From a virus, in the IMG/VR virus record IMGVR_UViG_3300033143_001199, positions 1 to 27,389 of that record: a stretch of DNA of 27,389 bases; one strand, 5' to 3'. Both the position numbers and the translations under genes were made by a program. Below the pieces are notes generated by a model. It saw only the letters and a program-made list of their open reading frames with translations, was not told where the DNA came from and searched no databases. This document shows, in pieces, positions 17,651 through 26,390 of this stretch; the stretch's first letter is position 1; each line of letters starts with the position of its first letter.

Positions 17651-18610
17651 ATGAGAGCGAAATATTTAGAAATACCAATAAACACAGTTGTAGCTTCGGG
17701 TGCAATTGAGTTAGTGGTAGGAACAACCGCTTCAGCGGGTATAGCCGCAGGAACTGCTACAAGTGACAGCCAAGATAAGCTTGTTGATTCTGGCGCTACT
17801 TTTGTTGCTGATGGTGTTGTTGTTGGTGACATTGCATACAATGTTACTGATAGCACTCAAGCTGCTATAACTGCTGTAAATGCTAACGGAACAGAATTAA
17901 GTTTTGCTTCTGACTTATTTCCTGCTGGTACTGAAACTTATGCTATTCGTAAGGAAAAGCAATTAAATGCTGTAGGATCAACATTTACAACTCGTAAAGT
18001 TAGAGTTGGAGATATTGTAAAGAACACAACAGCTGGTACACAAACTACTGTAGCTGCTTTAATTAATGAAACATCATTAACATTAACTGCTGATATATTT
18101 AACAGCCCAACTTTGTTTAATGATAACTTTACAATTGAAGCTCCAGCAACAGAAGTTTATGATAATGGTAAAACATTTTTAACTACTATGAATATTGGAG
18201 ATGTATATGAAAATACAACTCAAAACTTTAGTGAAGTAGTAGTTAGTGTTATAGATGACTTTAGATTTAAATGCAGTTCTACGGCAGGAGCCATAGGAGA
18301 CGCTTTTAATGTTTTTGACTCAACAGTATCTTCTACATATTTAATCCAAATGGATCAAATAGTTTTAGCTGATAGAGCTGGTAATGAGCAAACTAAAATT
18401 ATTTTAAACACTAATGTTACTCCTACATTAACAATAGACCATTCAGATCAAGGATCAGGACGTGCTGTTGCTATTGCAATACAAGATGCTATGAAGAGAG
18501 GATATGTTGGTGTAAATATGCCAGACCCACCTGGACCATCTACTGCAAGAGTACAAATGCCTATATTTGAAGGCTCTGTTATAACAGTAGAAAGTTTAGC
18601 GCTGTCTTAA
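17651..18610 (+). CDS. Repeat-built virion protein (decoration or fibre-like)
   Basis: This 319-residue protein has about three repeats of one beta module: residues 41-104 (LVDSGATF, GVVVGDIAYN, STQAAITAV), 110-170 (STFTTRKVRVGDIVKN, GTQTTVAAL) and 171-230 (GKTFLTTMNIGDVYEN). Each has the pattern x-F-x-VGD-x-x-x-N-T followed by strands. Modules of this kind are common in phage surface proteins. The last 90 residues form a different domain, with LTIDHSDQGSGRAVAIAIQDAM and a Pro-rich NMPDPPGPS turn. There is no transmembrane segment or signal peptide. It starts 4 bases after the preceding gene and ends at a perfect terminator, so the pair forms its own unit behind P3. Likely a head or neck decoration protein; the precise site is unknown. 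Confidence 0.7.
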   Translation: MRAKYLEIPINTVVASGAIELVVGTTASAGIAAGTATSDSQDKLVDSGATFVADGVVVGDIAYNVTDSTQAAITAVNANGTELSFASDLFPAGTETYAIRKEKQLNAVGSTFTTRKVRVGDIVKNTTAGTQTTVAALINETSLTLTADIFNSPTLFNDNFTIEAPATEVYDNGKTFLTTMNIGDVYENTTQNFSEVVVSVIDDFRFKCSSTAGAIGDAFNVFDSTVSSTYLIQMDQIVLADRAGNEQTKIILNTNVTPTLTIDHSDQGSGRAVAIAIQDAMKRGYVGVNMPDPPGPSTARVQMPIFEGSVITVESLALS

Positions 18611-18630
18611 TAGTTTTATTAATAATTCTT

Positions 18631-18664
18631 AAGAGGTCACAAAAAAAGTGACCTCTTTTTTTTT
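18631..18664 (+). terminator. Rho-independent terminator
   Basis: AAGAGGTCAC (18631-18640) and GTGACCTCTT (18648-18657) form a perfect 10-base-pair stem with a loop of seven A, followed by T continuing to 18664. It ends the 17368-18610 unit, and promoter P4 begins three bases after the T run. Confidence 0.92.
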
Positions 18665-18666
18665 GC

Positions 18667-18674
18667 TATATTTG
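18667..18674 (+). promoter_or_regulatory. Bacteroidota-type -7 promoter box (P4)
   Basis: TATATTTG fits TAnnTTTG and lies just behind the terminator's T run and 23 bases before the ATG at 18698. The -33 region would fall inside the terminator hairpin and contains no TTG. Confidence 0.55.
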
Positions 18675-18697
18675 TAGATAATTAAAAAGTATTTACT

Positions 18698-19654
18698 ATG
18701 CCCATGATAGACAATGTTAGGAATACGGTATTAGCAATTATAAATAAAAATAATTACGGATATCTTTCTCCACAAGATTTCAATCTGTACGCCCAACAAG
18801 CGCAGATGGATATGTTTGAGGATTATTTTTATCAATACAATCAGTATATAAATCGTGAGAACATGAGGCAATCAGGAACTGGATATGCTGATATTGTAAA
18901 AGGTTTAGAAGAAGTAATAGATTCATTTTCTGAAGAAGTATTTTTAGCAAAAGCAACAACTTTTGACGAAAACACTTTTAGTTTACCTGCGGATTATTAT
19001 TTAGTAAATAAATTATTTTACTATCCAACTCTTATTACATCAGGTATTACTACTGGGGCAGGGGGTACGTCATTAGTTGACGCAAATGCAACCCCTCCTT
19101 TTTCTAATGGAACAGTAACCCCACAATATCCGCCAAAACAAAGTATAGCAATAAATAAAACTGATTTAAAACAGGCGTATGTAGCAGCCACTTTAAATTC
19201 AACAACTTTAAACTTAAGTGATAATATATTTGCAATAAATCAACAGTACGCTATTTATGATGGTAAAAATGTAACAGAGGTTGAAAGAGTAAGTCAAAAG
19301 AAAATATTTTATTTACAAAGCTCTACACTAACCTCCCCTACAACTCAGTTTCCAGCTTATGTTTTAGGAGGAAATACCGTTTCTATTTACCCTACACAAA
19401 TAGTTAATGCAGGGGATATAAAGGCACAGTACATTAGATACCCAAAACCTCCAATGTGGACATATACTATGGCAGGTAGTGCACCTTTATACAACCCTTC
19501 TTTATCAGGACATCAAGACTTTGAATTACCATTATCAGACGAACCTGGTTTAATTGCAAAGATTTGTCAATATGTAGGTATTGAGATAAGAGAAGCAGAT
19601 GTTTATCAGTTCGGTCAAAACGAAGAAGTTCAAGATAACCAAATACAAGTTTAA
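18698..19654 (+). CDS. Connector/ring-type neck protein
   Basis: A 318-residue protein starting MPMIDNVRNTVLAIINKNN, with GYLSPQDFNLYAQQAQMDMFEDYF at about residues 20-45. The helical N-terminus is followed by strands (TFSLPADYYLVNKLFYY, KIFYLQSS, NTVSIYPTQI, IKAQYIRYPKPP) and a final helix region (ELPLSDEPGLIAKICQYVGI). The pattern of 'LPADY', a Pro-rich strand and a terminal helix is like that of head-to-tail connector or tail-tube-A-type adaptors of podoviruses. The next gene, 2 bases after the stop, has a similar plan (LPPDYVNYVRIS), so both may be rings stacked under the portal. An alternative start at ATG 18704 would remove only two residues. Confidence 0.65.
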   Translation: MPMIDNVRNTVLAIINKNNYGYLSPQDFNLYAQQAQMDMFEDYFYQYNQYINRENMRQSGTGYADIVKGLEEVIDSFSEEVFLAKATTFDENTFSLPADYYLVNKLFYYPTLITSGITTGAGGTSLVDANATPPFSNGTVTPQYPPKQSIAINKTDLKQAYVAATLNSTTLNLSDNIFAINQQYAIYDGKNVTEVERVSQKKIFYLQSSTLTSPTTQFPAYVLGGNTVSIYPTQIVNAGDIKAQYIRYPKPPMWTYTMAGSAPLYNPSLSGHQDFELPLSDEPGLIAKICQYVGIEIREADVYQFGQNEEVQDNQIQV

Positions 19655-19656
19655 CA

Positions 19657-20577
19657 ATGGCATATATTACAGATTATTTATATTATGAAAACAATGGTAA
19701 TACACCATTAGATAAAAACTGGGGTTCATATCAGTATGTATCTTTAGAGGATATAGTTAGTAATTTTATGTTAATGTATCAAGGTAATAATGAAATATTA
19801 AATAACATAGAAAGATATCAAGTAATTTTTCATGCAAAGCGTGGTATTCAAGAGTTGAATTACGATGCAATGAAAGAAGTTAAAATCTTACAACTAACTT
19901 TAGACGGGCAGATTAGATTTGTATTACCTCCAGATTATGTTAATTACGTTAGAATATCTTTATATGAGGCAGGTGTTTTATATCCTTTAACGGAAAATAT
20001 TCAGACCATGTGGAGTGATGCTTATTTACAAGATAATAATGCTAAAATTTTATTTGATTTAGAAGGTAATGTTTTAAAACCAGAAAATTCTGAGGTTGAT
20101 TTATCCAGACAAGATGGAGGTATGCAGAGGTTATATTTAGGACCAGGGCCATACAATAATCAACTGGGTTATTGCATAGACGGGTGTTGGTACTTTGATT
20201 ATGCTGTTGGCTCTCGTTTTGGATTAAATACAGAAACAGCAAATATAAACCCAACCTTTACAATAAACAAAAGCACAGGTGCAATATATTTTAATTCATC
20301 AATGTCAGGAAAATCAGTGGTATTAGAGTATGTTTCAGATGGTATGATGAATGGTGATGATTCTAAAATTAGCGTAAACAAAATGTTTGAAGAATATCTG
20401 TATGCATACATACGTTTTTCTTTGCTTAATAGTAAAATAGGAGTTCAAGAATATATAGTTAATAGAGCAAGAAAAGATAAATCTTCATTATTAAGAAATG
20501 CAAAGTTAAGATTAAGTAATATTCACCCAGGAAGACTGCTGATGAACTTGAGAGGTCAGGACAAATGGATAAAGTAA
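19657..20577 (+). CDS. Second connector/ring-type protein (tail tubular A-like)
   Basis: The 306-residue protein shows a helical start with LEDIVSNFMLMY, RYQVIFHAKRGIQELNYDAM (about residues 50-72), then LDGQIRFVLPPDYVNYVRIS (88-107), an inserted loop region with a Gly/Pro-rich LYLGPGPYNNQ, and a C-terminal half with INKSTGAIYFNSSM, VVLEYVSDGMM and a long helix (KMFEEYLYAYIRFSLLNSKI). This order is typical of adaptor proteins such as T7 gp11, which join portal to nozzle. In this family the helical ends contact the portal; the loop and insertion are specific to this phage type. The gene sits between the first ring-type gene and the large nozzle-type gene with 2- and 1-base spacing. Confidence 0.7.
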   Translation: MAYITDYLYYENNGNTPLDKNWGSYQYVSLEDIVSNFMLMYQGNNEILNNIERYQVIFHAKRGIQELNYDAMKEVKILQLTLDGQIRFVLPPDYVNYVRISLYEAGVLYPLTENIQTMWSDAYLQDNNAKILFDLEGNVLKPENSEVDLSRQDGGMQRLYLGPGPYNNQLGYCIDGCWYFDYAVGSRFGLNTETANINPTFTINKSTGAIYFNSSMSGKSVVLEYVSDGMMNGDDSKISVNKMFEEYLYAYIRFSLLNSKIGVQEYIVNRARKDKSSLLRNAKLRLSNIHPGRLLMNLRGQDKWIK

Positions 20578-20578
20578 T

Positions 20579-23500
20579 ATGGATATTAATAGCACTTTTG
20601 TAAAGGGAAGAATGAATAAAAGCGTTGATGAACGCTTAATACCACCAGGAGAATATGTTGATGCTTTAAATGTTAGGCTTGGATCTACTGAAAGCACTGA
20701 GATTGGTGCAGTAGAAAATTCTAAGGGTAATACAAAACTTACAACCTTACAAATAAACAGTACAGATTTATCTTCACAAGCTACCTGTATAGGTTCATAT
20801 GCCGATGGAATAAACGAAACATTATATTGGTTTGTTCATGATCCAAATTTTATACCTTCACCTACAGGAATAGCTGATTTAGTAGTTTCTTATAACACAT
20901 CTATAAACGCAATTACATATCACTTAGTAAGTTTTGATGTTTTAAAATTTGATCCTAAGTTTTTAATTACAGGTGTAAATAAAATAGAAGATTTATTATT
21001 TTTTACAGATGATTTAAACCCGCCCAGAGTTATAAATGTTAAAAGAGATTATGGACCAAACAATACATTTACAGAAGAACAAATTAGTGTTATTGTAAAG
21101 CCGCCAGGATTTAGAGATAACGAGCTTGGTGCACCAGAAATAAATCTTTTTAATTCTAATGCTATAGAAAATTCTTTTATAGAAGAAGTGTTTATAAGCT
21201 TTGCATATCGTTTTAAATATTTAGATAATAAATATAGTGCTACTTCTTTGTTTACTACTGCGGCATTTGAGCCAGGAAACTTTCAGTTAAATTACAGCAC
21301 GTTTGAGAATGATGGAATGATAAATCAATTTAATTCTATAAACGTAAAGGTTAGTACAGGTAATTCAGAAGTTGTTGGTATAGAAATATTATACAAAGCA
21401 AGTAACAGCACCTCTATTTTCTTAATAGAAAAGTTAAATAAAAGTTTATTAGGCATACCAAATGATACATCTTATAACTATCCAATAAGTGCTCAAAAAA
21501 TTTATACTTTGTTAGGACAAGATGAGTTGTTACGACAATACGATAATGTTCCTTTGATAGCAAAGTCACAAACCATACAAGGAAACAGATTAATATATGG
21601 TAACTATGAAGACGGAAGAGATATAACTACAGTAAACGGAACGCCCATACCAGTTAACTTTGTCTCTGAACCTAAAAGTGTTGACATTCAGGGGACAATA
21701 TTAAAAACCCCTCAACAAACAAGTAATTCAACTTTAACTACATATAATATAGCAGGAGCTCCTCAACCATTTACAGGAAATGATGTTATATTTAGTTTTT
21801 TATTAGAAAGCGGTGCTAACCCTTGGAACCAAACAGGAAATATTATTCCTGCTGGAACAGTTTTTTCTACTACATATTCTTTTGCCGCAAGATTTTTAAA
21901 TGGAGATGTATCAGACCCTGATTTCCCAACTGGATTTTTACCATTTGGTGGGTCCTCATTTGATATAAATATAAATTTTACTACAGGCGTAGCGTACAGC
22001 AGTATAGCAGCATTGATGGCTGGACCAGAATTTGAAAACTCTATTGGGTTAACAAACTTTTTACCTATTTCACAATCAGCGAATGGTAGTTCACTTACTG
22101 ACAGGTTTAATGCTTTACTGATAAATCAAGCCCCTTCTATTGCTCAGGGATATAATGATAATTTTACTTTTGACTTATCTTCTATAACAAGCCCAGCTGT
22201 ATCAGAGTCAATGGCTATACAGACAATAAACACCCCTACCTCTCAAGGGTATGTATTAACACCTATTGCTTGCAGATTTACCTCTACTACAGGAGTTCAG
22301 GCTTTTGCTTATTTCAAAGGTGTAGCTTCTACATCAGTTATTTCTACAGGTACCACAACAAATAACAACTCATTACATTCAAATAGAGATTATGATGTTG
22401 CTATAGTATATATGGACGAGTATGGAAGAGCTACCCCAGCCATATCATCTGTTAATAGTGCTACGCATTTTCCTGCTGAAAGAAGCATAAGCAAAAACAC
22501 TATACAAGTAGATATTAATAGTGAACCGCCTGAGTGGGCTACAAGATATAAGTTTGTTTTAAAACCTAACTTTACTAATTACAACATAATATATGTAACA
22601 AGATTTTATACAGACAGACTAAATCCAAATATATATTGGTTAAAATTAGAAGGGGACGATCAAAATTTAGTATCGGCAGGGCAAAGATTAATATGTAAAG
22701 CAGACTCAAACGGTCCTTTAAATGATTTAGCAGTAGAAACGGTGATAGACGTACAGTCATATGGAGGAGGAGAATTAGGTCCAGACCCTGGAAGTGGGTC
22801 AAGTGATTCGTTAGCGGGTTTATATTTTAGTATTAATCCTGACAAAATAACCTTAAGAGCATCACCAAACAGTACAATACATTATTTAAGAGTTGCCGAC
22901 AGGTCTATTACTAAAACGTCTCCTTGTGGTACGGGTATAGTAGCGGACCCAAACAGAACGGTTTCGTATCCTGTTTTTAACGCTAATTATACAACTCCTG
23001 AATACTACGATCTACCTGCTGGATCAGTTATTAGATTTAAATTTCAAATATGGAGATCGGGTTATGGTGGAATAGGAGCTGGAGACAGAGGTAAAAGTGT
23101 AAACTGGAAATGGGAACAAGAATTTACAACAGATCAAGCATGGCCATCTTTTTATGATTGGTGGGAAGGAAACAATATTGGTAATTTAGTTGGAGGAACA
23201 AGTTCTACAGGGGAGCAAGGTTTAATTGGAAGTTATGATGATACAAACTATACTACAATTGCTGGTATACCAGCTCCTTGCGTAAATGAATATGTATTTA
23301 CATGGACATCTCAAACAGGAACAGGATCTCCAGTTGTTGTTTTAGATAATGCAAACCTTGTGTTAGTTCATGGTGTACCAAGAGGAGGGCCATCAGTAGA
23401 TATGAGACCATCTAATGTTAATGTTAGAATATTTGTTAATAGACAAAACGACTTGCAAGTATTTGAAACTGAACCAGATACAGCAGATCCTAATTTGTTT

Positions 23501-25426
23501 TATGATTCTTCAGAAATGTATAAGACAGGGTTTGATATAAATGGAGATAAAATACATTTAGGTAATGTTCAAGACCAAGTGCTTCAAAGTTTAACTCCAG
23601 CTATAGTTGACCTACCTTTTTATAATTGTTTTGCTTTTGGTAATGGAGTAGAAAGCTATCAGATTTTAGATTTAGCAGTAGAAAAAAGACTTAATCTTGG
23701 CGAAAGAACAACAGCTCAAACAAATACTGAAATAAAAAGAGCTGATAGATTTTCTGGATTGACATACAGCGGTATATATAGCGGGCCAAACAATGTAAAT
23801 AATTTAAATGAATTTAATTTAGGTTTAATTAATTATAAAGATTTAGAAATATCTTTTGGTCCTGTAATGAAATTACACAGTAGAGAAACAGATATTTTAG
23901 TATTGCAAGAAGATAGGATATCCTACGTTTTAACAAACAAAGATTTAATATCAGATGCTGTAGGGGGCGGGGCTATTGTTTCATCACCTACAGTTTTAGG
24001 AAAACAAGTAGCAAGAATAGAAGAATATGGTATAAGTTTTAATCCAGAAAGTTTTACAAGCTGGGGGAAAGACGTTTATTTTACTGATACCAAAAGAAAT
24101 TCTATAATAAAACTTGGAGGAGGAGCAATGAATGCAGATCAGCTGGAGGTTGTTTCTGACTATGGCATGAGGTCTTTTTTTAGAGACCAGTTTACAACTC
24201 AATTGACTACGCAAAAAATTGGTGGTTACGATCCTTACATGGACGAGTATGTTATATCTTCCAATAACAACCCTGTACCAGTTCAAGACGATATAATACC
24301 TTGTGGTAATACAATTTCTGTAGCAGATACTTTAGTAGAATTTGAAAGGTCTTTTGATTTAGGACCTGTAAGAAATTTTACCACTGTAAGTTGGGCTCTA
24401 AATTCTACTGGTTCTAAAATAGATATAGAAGGAGTGTGGAATGGTATAACTGTAATTAGCGAAACTGATAGAGTAACTAATGGTACGGTTACTTTTTTAA
24501 AGAACTTTCCGTACCCAACAACATTTAATTTAAAAATAACTCCGAAAGAAAAATCATCTTTTACTTTTACAGTAAACTGCCCTGTACGTGTTAACTCTTC
24601 TGTAGTAAGAATTGTATTAAGTTCTCCAGAAGATGCAAGCAAAACAATTCATAATCAATTTCAATGGATAAAGCCAGGCACTGTAAATGGCCCTACATAC
24701 TATAGCCCATTAGATATAGAACAGGTAATATTACAAAACACGTCAAGCACTCAAGGCTGTACTTTTTTAGATAACAAAACAGGTGTTCAGTCTTTAGAAA
24801 TGATACCATACACAGGTGTTAATTTAAACTTAGGAAGCAGGGAGTTTGGTTCTGACGACATGACTTTTGATCCAAACTTAAATAAGTTTTATATGTTTGT
24901 TTCAAACACTACCTTGTTAAATCCAGGAGATTGGAATTTGTCTTTATTACAGGGGCAAAGCAAAACAACGCCTGTATTAAATCCACAAACTGGGCTTTTT
25001 ACAGCACAAGAAAGTTTAGGTGCGTATAATGCAAATGATTCATTAATTTTAGTAACAGACTTAAGAACACCAACTCGCGCTGCTTTTGCTTATTCAACTA
25101 TATCAGAAGCTGATGCTTGTGCATTTACTGGTATGCCTTGTAATGTTTTTGCAACTAACTCTGTACCTGTGCAGTCAAGAACTGCTGCTTGTGCATTAGA
25201 CCCATCAAATTTACCTTCAGGACAAACAATGGTAAATAGAGGTCACGCTGGCCCTAACCCTGGTAGCGCAAGAGTGGGAGACCCTTGTTACCAAACGGCA
25301 TCATGCGGTAACGGTCCAGCAGATATGTTACCTGGATTCTATAGACTATCAGGATCTCCAGCAAGAGTAATTGAAATAGGTTCTGGTGCTTATGCGGGAA
25401 TATGTATAAATAAATTTAATTGTTAA
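20579..25426 (+). CDS. Large tail nozzle/stabilisation-type protein with Cys-rich tail
   Basis: This 1,615-residue protein opens with NSTFVKGRMNKSVDERLIPP and EYVDALNVRLGSTE...IGAVENSKGN. That start (MNK.(V/M)D..L.P.GEY.DA.N) is characteristic, from memory, of podovirus tail-hub/stabilisation or nozzle proteins, including crAss-like ones. Its size permits several inserted beta domains. A Gly/Trp-rich section (FYDWWEGNNIGNLVGG) lies near residue 860, and a long region with VLQEDRISYVLTNKDLI and WGKDVYFTDTKRNSIIKLGG near 1110-1180 looks like beta-propeller or nozzle strands. The last 100 residues are Cys-rich (DACAFTGMPC, DPCYQTASC) and end ICINKFNC. The gene starts one base after the previous stop and ends one base before a small gene with a similar tail. 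Confidence 0.72.
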   Translation: MDINSTFVKGRMNKSVDERLIPPGEYVDALNVRLGSTESTEIGAVENSKGNTKLTTLQINSTDLSSQATCIGSYADGINETLYWFVHDPNFIPSPTGIADLVVSYNTSINAITYHLVSFDVLKFDPKFLITGVNKIEDLLFFTDDLNPPRVINVKRDYGPNNTFTEEQISVIVKPPGFRDNELGAPEINLFNSNAIENSFIEEVFISFAYRFKYLDNKYSATSLFTTAAFEPGNFQLNYSTFENDGMINQFNSINVKVSTGNSEVVGIEILYKASNSTSIFLIEKLNKSLLGIPNDTSYNYPISAQKIYTLLGQDELLRQYDNVPLIAKSQTIQGNRLIYGNYEDGRDITTVNGTPIPVNFVSEPKSVDIQGTILKTPQQTSNSTLTTYNIAGAPQPFTGNDVIFSFLLESGANPWNQTGNIIPAGTVFSTTYSFAARFLNGDVSDPDFPTGFLPFGGSSFDININFTTGVAYSSIAALMAGPEFENSIGLTNFLPISQSANGSSLTDRFNALLINQAPSIAQGYNDNFTFDLSSITSPAVSESMAIQTINTPTSQGYVLTPIACRFTSTTGVQAFAYFKGVASTSVISTGTTTNNNSLHSNRDYDVAIVYMDEYGRATPAISSVNSATHFPAERSISKNTIQVDINSEPPEWATRYKFVLKPNFTNYNIIYVTRFYTDRLNPNIYWLKLEGDDQNLVSAGQRLICKADSNGPLNDLAVETVIDVQSYGGGELGPDPGSGSSDSLAGLYFSINPDKITLRASPNSTIHYLRVADRSITKTSPCGTGIVADPNRTVSYPVFNANYTTPEYYDLPAGSVIRFKFQIWRSGYGGIGAGDRGKSVNWKWEQEFTTDQAWPSFYDWWEGNNIGNLVGGTSSTGEQGLIGSYDDTNYTTIAGIPAPCVNEYVFTWTSQTGTGSPVVVLDNANLVLVHGVPRGGPSVDMRPSNVNVRIFVNRQNDLQVFETEPDTADPNLFYDSSEMYKTGFDINGDKIHLGNVQDQVLQSLTPAIVDLPFYNCFAFGNGVESYQILDLAVEKRLNLGERTTAQTNTEIKRADRFSGLTYSGIYSGPNNVNNLNEFNLGLINYKDLEISFGPVMKLHSRETDILVLQEDRISYVLTNKDLISDAVGGGAIVSSPTVLGKQVARIEEYGISFNPESFTSWGKDVYFTDTKRNSIIKLGGGAMNADQLEVVSDYGMRSFFRDQFTTQLTTQKIGGYDPYMDEYVISSNNNPVPVQDDIIPCGNTISVADTLVEFERSFDLGPVRNFTTVSWALNSTGSKIDIEGVWNGITVISETDRVTNGTVTFLKNFPYPTTFNLKITPKEKSSFTFTVNCPVRVNSSVVRIVLSSPEDASKTIHNQFQWIKPGTVNGPTYYSPLDIEQVILQNTSSTQGCTFLDNKTGVQSLEMIPYTGVNLNLGSREFGSDDMTFDPNLNKFYMFVSNTTLLNPGDWNLSLLQGQSKTTPVLNPQTGLFTAQESLGAYNANDSLILVTDLRTPTRAAFAYSTISEADACAFTGMPCNVFATNSVPVQSRTAACALDPSNLPSGQTMVNRGHAGPNPGSARVGDPCYQTASCGNGPADMLPGFYRLSGSPARVIEIGSGAYAGICINKFNC

Positions 25427-25427
25427 T

Positions 25428-25598
25428 ATGGCAACTTTAGTTACAAATTTTTATTTTGATGGATTAAACTGGTGTTTAGCAAACGCAGTATATACTGATA
25501 ATAGATTGGATACCTACGCTCCAGTAGGCTGGTATAAATTTAATGATAAGGTAAGATATTTTAATGGCGTGGCTTTAGGGCCTTGCGTAAATTGTTAA
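25428..25598 (+). CDS. Small 56-aa protein with C-terminal CVNC, related to the preceding tail
   Basis: A short complete frame starts ATG one base after the large tail gene and stops at 25596-25598. It reads MATLVTNFYFDGLNWCLANA, then VYTDNRLDTYAPVGWYKF, and ends FNGVALGPCVNC. The pattern VYTD..L.T.AP.GWY followed by an FNG/I..G strand and a final Cys is the same type as the last 50 residues of the preceding 1,615-residue protein (PGFYRLSG, then INKFNC). Such ends occur on phage tail proteins, where they may bind the cell surface. Here one is a separate gene. The next gene's ATG follows its stop by 5 bases. Domain type is moderately certain; function is unknown. Confidence 0.7.
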   Translation: MATLVTNFYFDGLNWCLANAVYTDNRLDTYAPVGWYKFNDKVRYFNGVALGPCVNC

Positions 25599-25603
25599 GA
25601 GAT

Positions 25604-26371
25604 ATGGCAGACAACATGACAGTATCATATAGTGACGGAGTAAAAGGTTGGCCTTCAAGGTTTTCTTATATACCTGAGTTTCTTACAGGTTTAAATACTT
25701 ACCTTTATTCGTTTGACGGAGGTAATCTTTACCGTCATAATACAAATCCATTAAGAAATAATTATTACGGTGTTCAGGAAAAGTCTACCATTACTGGTGT
25801 TTTTAATGACAGACCATTAGAGATAAAGTTATTTAAAACCATGTCTTTTGAAAGTGATGCTGCATGGAGTTGTGTAGAATTAAAAACAGATTTAAGTTCA
25901 GGAAGTATGTTGTTTTCTGACTTTGAACAAAAGGAAGGAGAGTGGTTTTCTTATATAAGAGAAAATGAACAAACGGTAGATTTTAAATTAAGATCGGCTC
26001 ATGGTATAGGAAATCTTACATCAACAATAGGTCTTGCTCCTAATTTAGAATTATTAACTTTTAGCAATGATTTAGGAAATATTATTAGCGGAGGAGATAC
26101 TGTTTATTTTACTACTGTACAAGGTCCAAAACCGATTGGAGTTGTATCGGTTATAGATAAGGTTAATAAACAAATTACTCTTGATTATTCTGCTTACGGT
26201 GTTCCAGCAATAGTTCCAGGAGATTTTATATATTATTATAAAAACGTAGTAGCAGAATCAACAGGCGCAAGAGGGTATTTTATGGAGTTTACCTTAGAGC
26301 TTCCTATAACTGAAACTCAACCTGTTGAATTGTTTTCGGTGAGTGGTAGTGTTATGAAAAGTTTTCCATAG
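25604..26371 (+). CDS. Tail or neck structural protein (beta-rich)
   Basis: From ATG 25604 the protein is 255 residues. A TTG start at 25583 would overlap the previous gene and is not favoured. It starts MADNMTVSYSDGVKGWPSRF, then SYIPEFLTGLNTYLYSFDGGNLYRHN, and continues as beta-rich sequence (STITGVFNDRPLEIKLFKTM, SGSMLFSDFEQKEGEWFSYI). The KGWPS...YIPE...L...YLYSF..G.LYRHN segment is very like a structural protein next to the nozzle genes in marine podophages, from memory, though I cannot name a function. FYFEY-like repeats are absent and there is no signal peptide. The next gene begins at 26391 behind a promoter-like box. Confidence 0.7.
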   Translation: MADNMTVSYSDGVKGWPSRFSYIPEFLTGLNTYLYSFDGGNLYRHNTNPLRNNYYGVQEKSTITGVFNDRPLEIKLFKTMSFESDAAWSCVELKTDLSSGSMLFSDFEQKEGEWFSYIRENEQTVDFKLRSAHGIGNLTSTIGLAPNLELLTFSNDLGNIISGGDTVYFTTVQGPKPIGVVSVIDKVNKQITLDYSAYGVPAIVPGDFIYYYKNVVAESTGARGYFMEFTLELPITETQPVELFSVSGSVMKSFP

Positions 26372-26377
26372 TTTTAT

Positions 26378-26385
26378 TATCTTTG
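26378..26385 (+). promoter_or_regulatory. Bacteroidota-type -7 promoter box (P5), leaderless
   Basis: TATCTTTG is followed by CATAG and then the ATG at 26391, so transcription would begin at or within a few bases of the start codon. No TTG lies near -33. It is the same box as P1 and P3. Confidence 0.55.
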
Positions 26386-26390
26386 CATAG

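Noticed and set aside
25583-25603. Upstream TTG start for the protein ending at 26371
   Set aside because: It overlaps the end of the 56-residue gene; ATG 25604 lies 5 bases after that stop and starts a natural MADNMT sequence.
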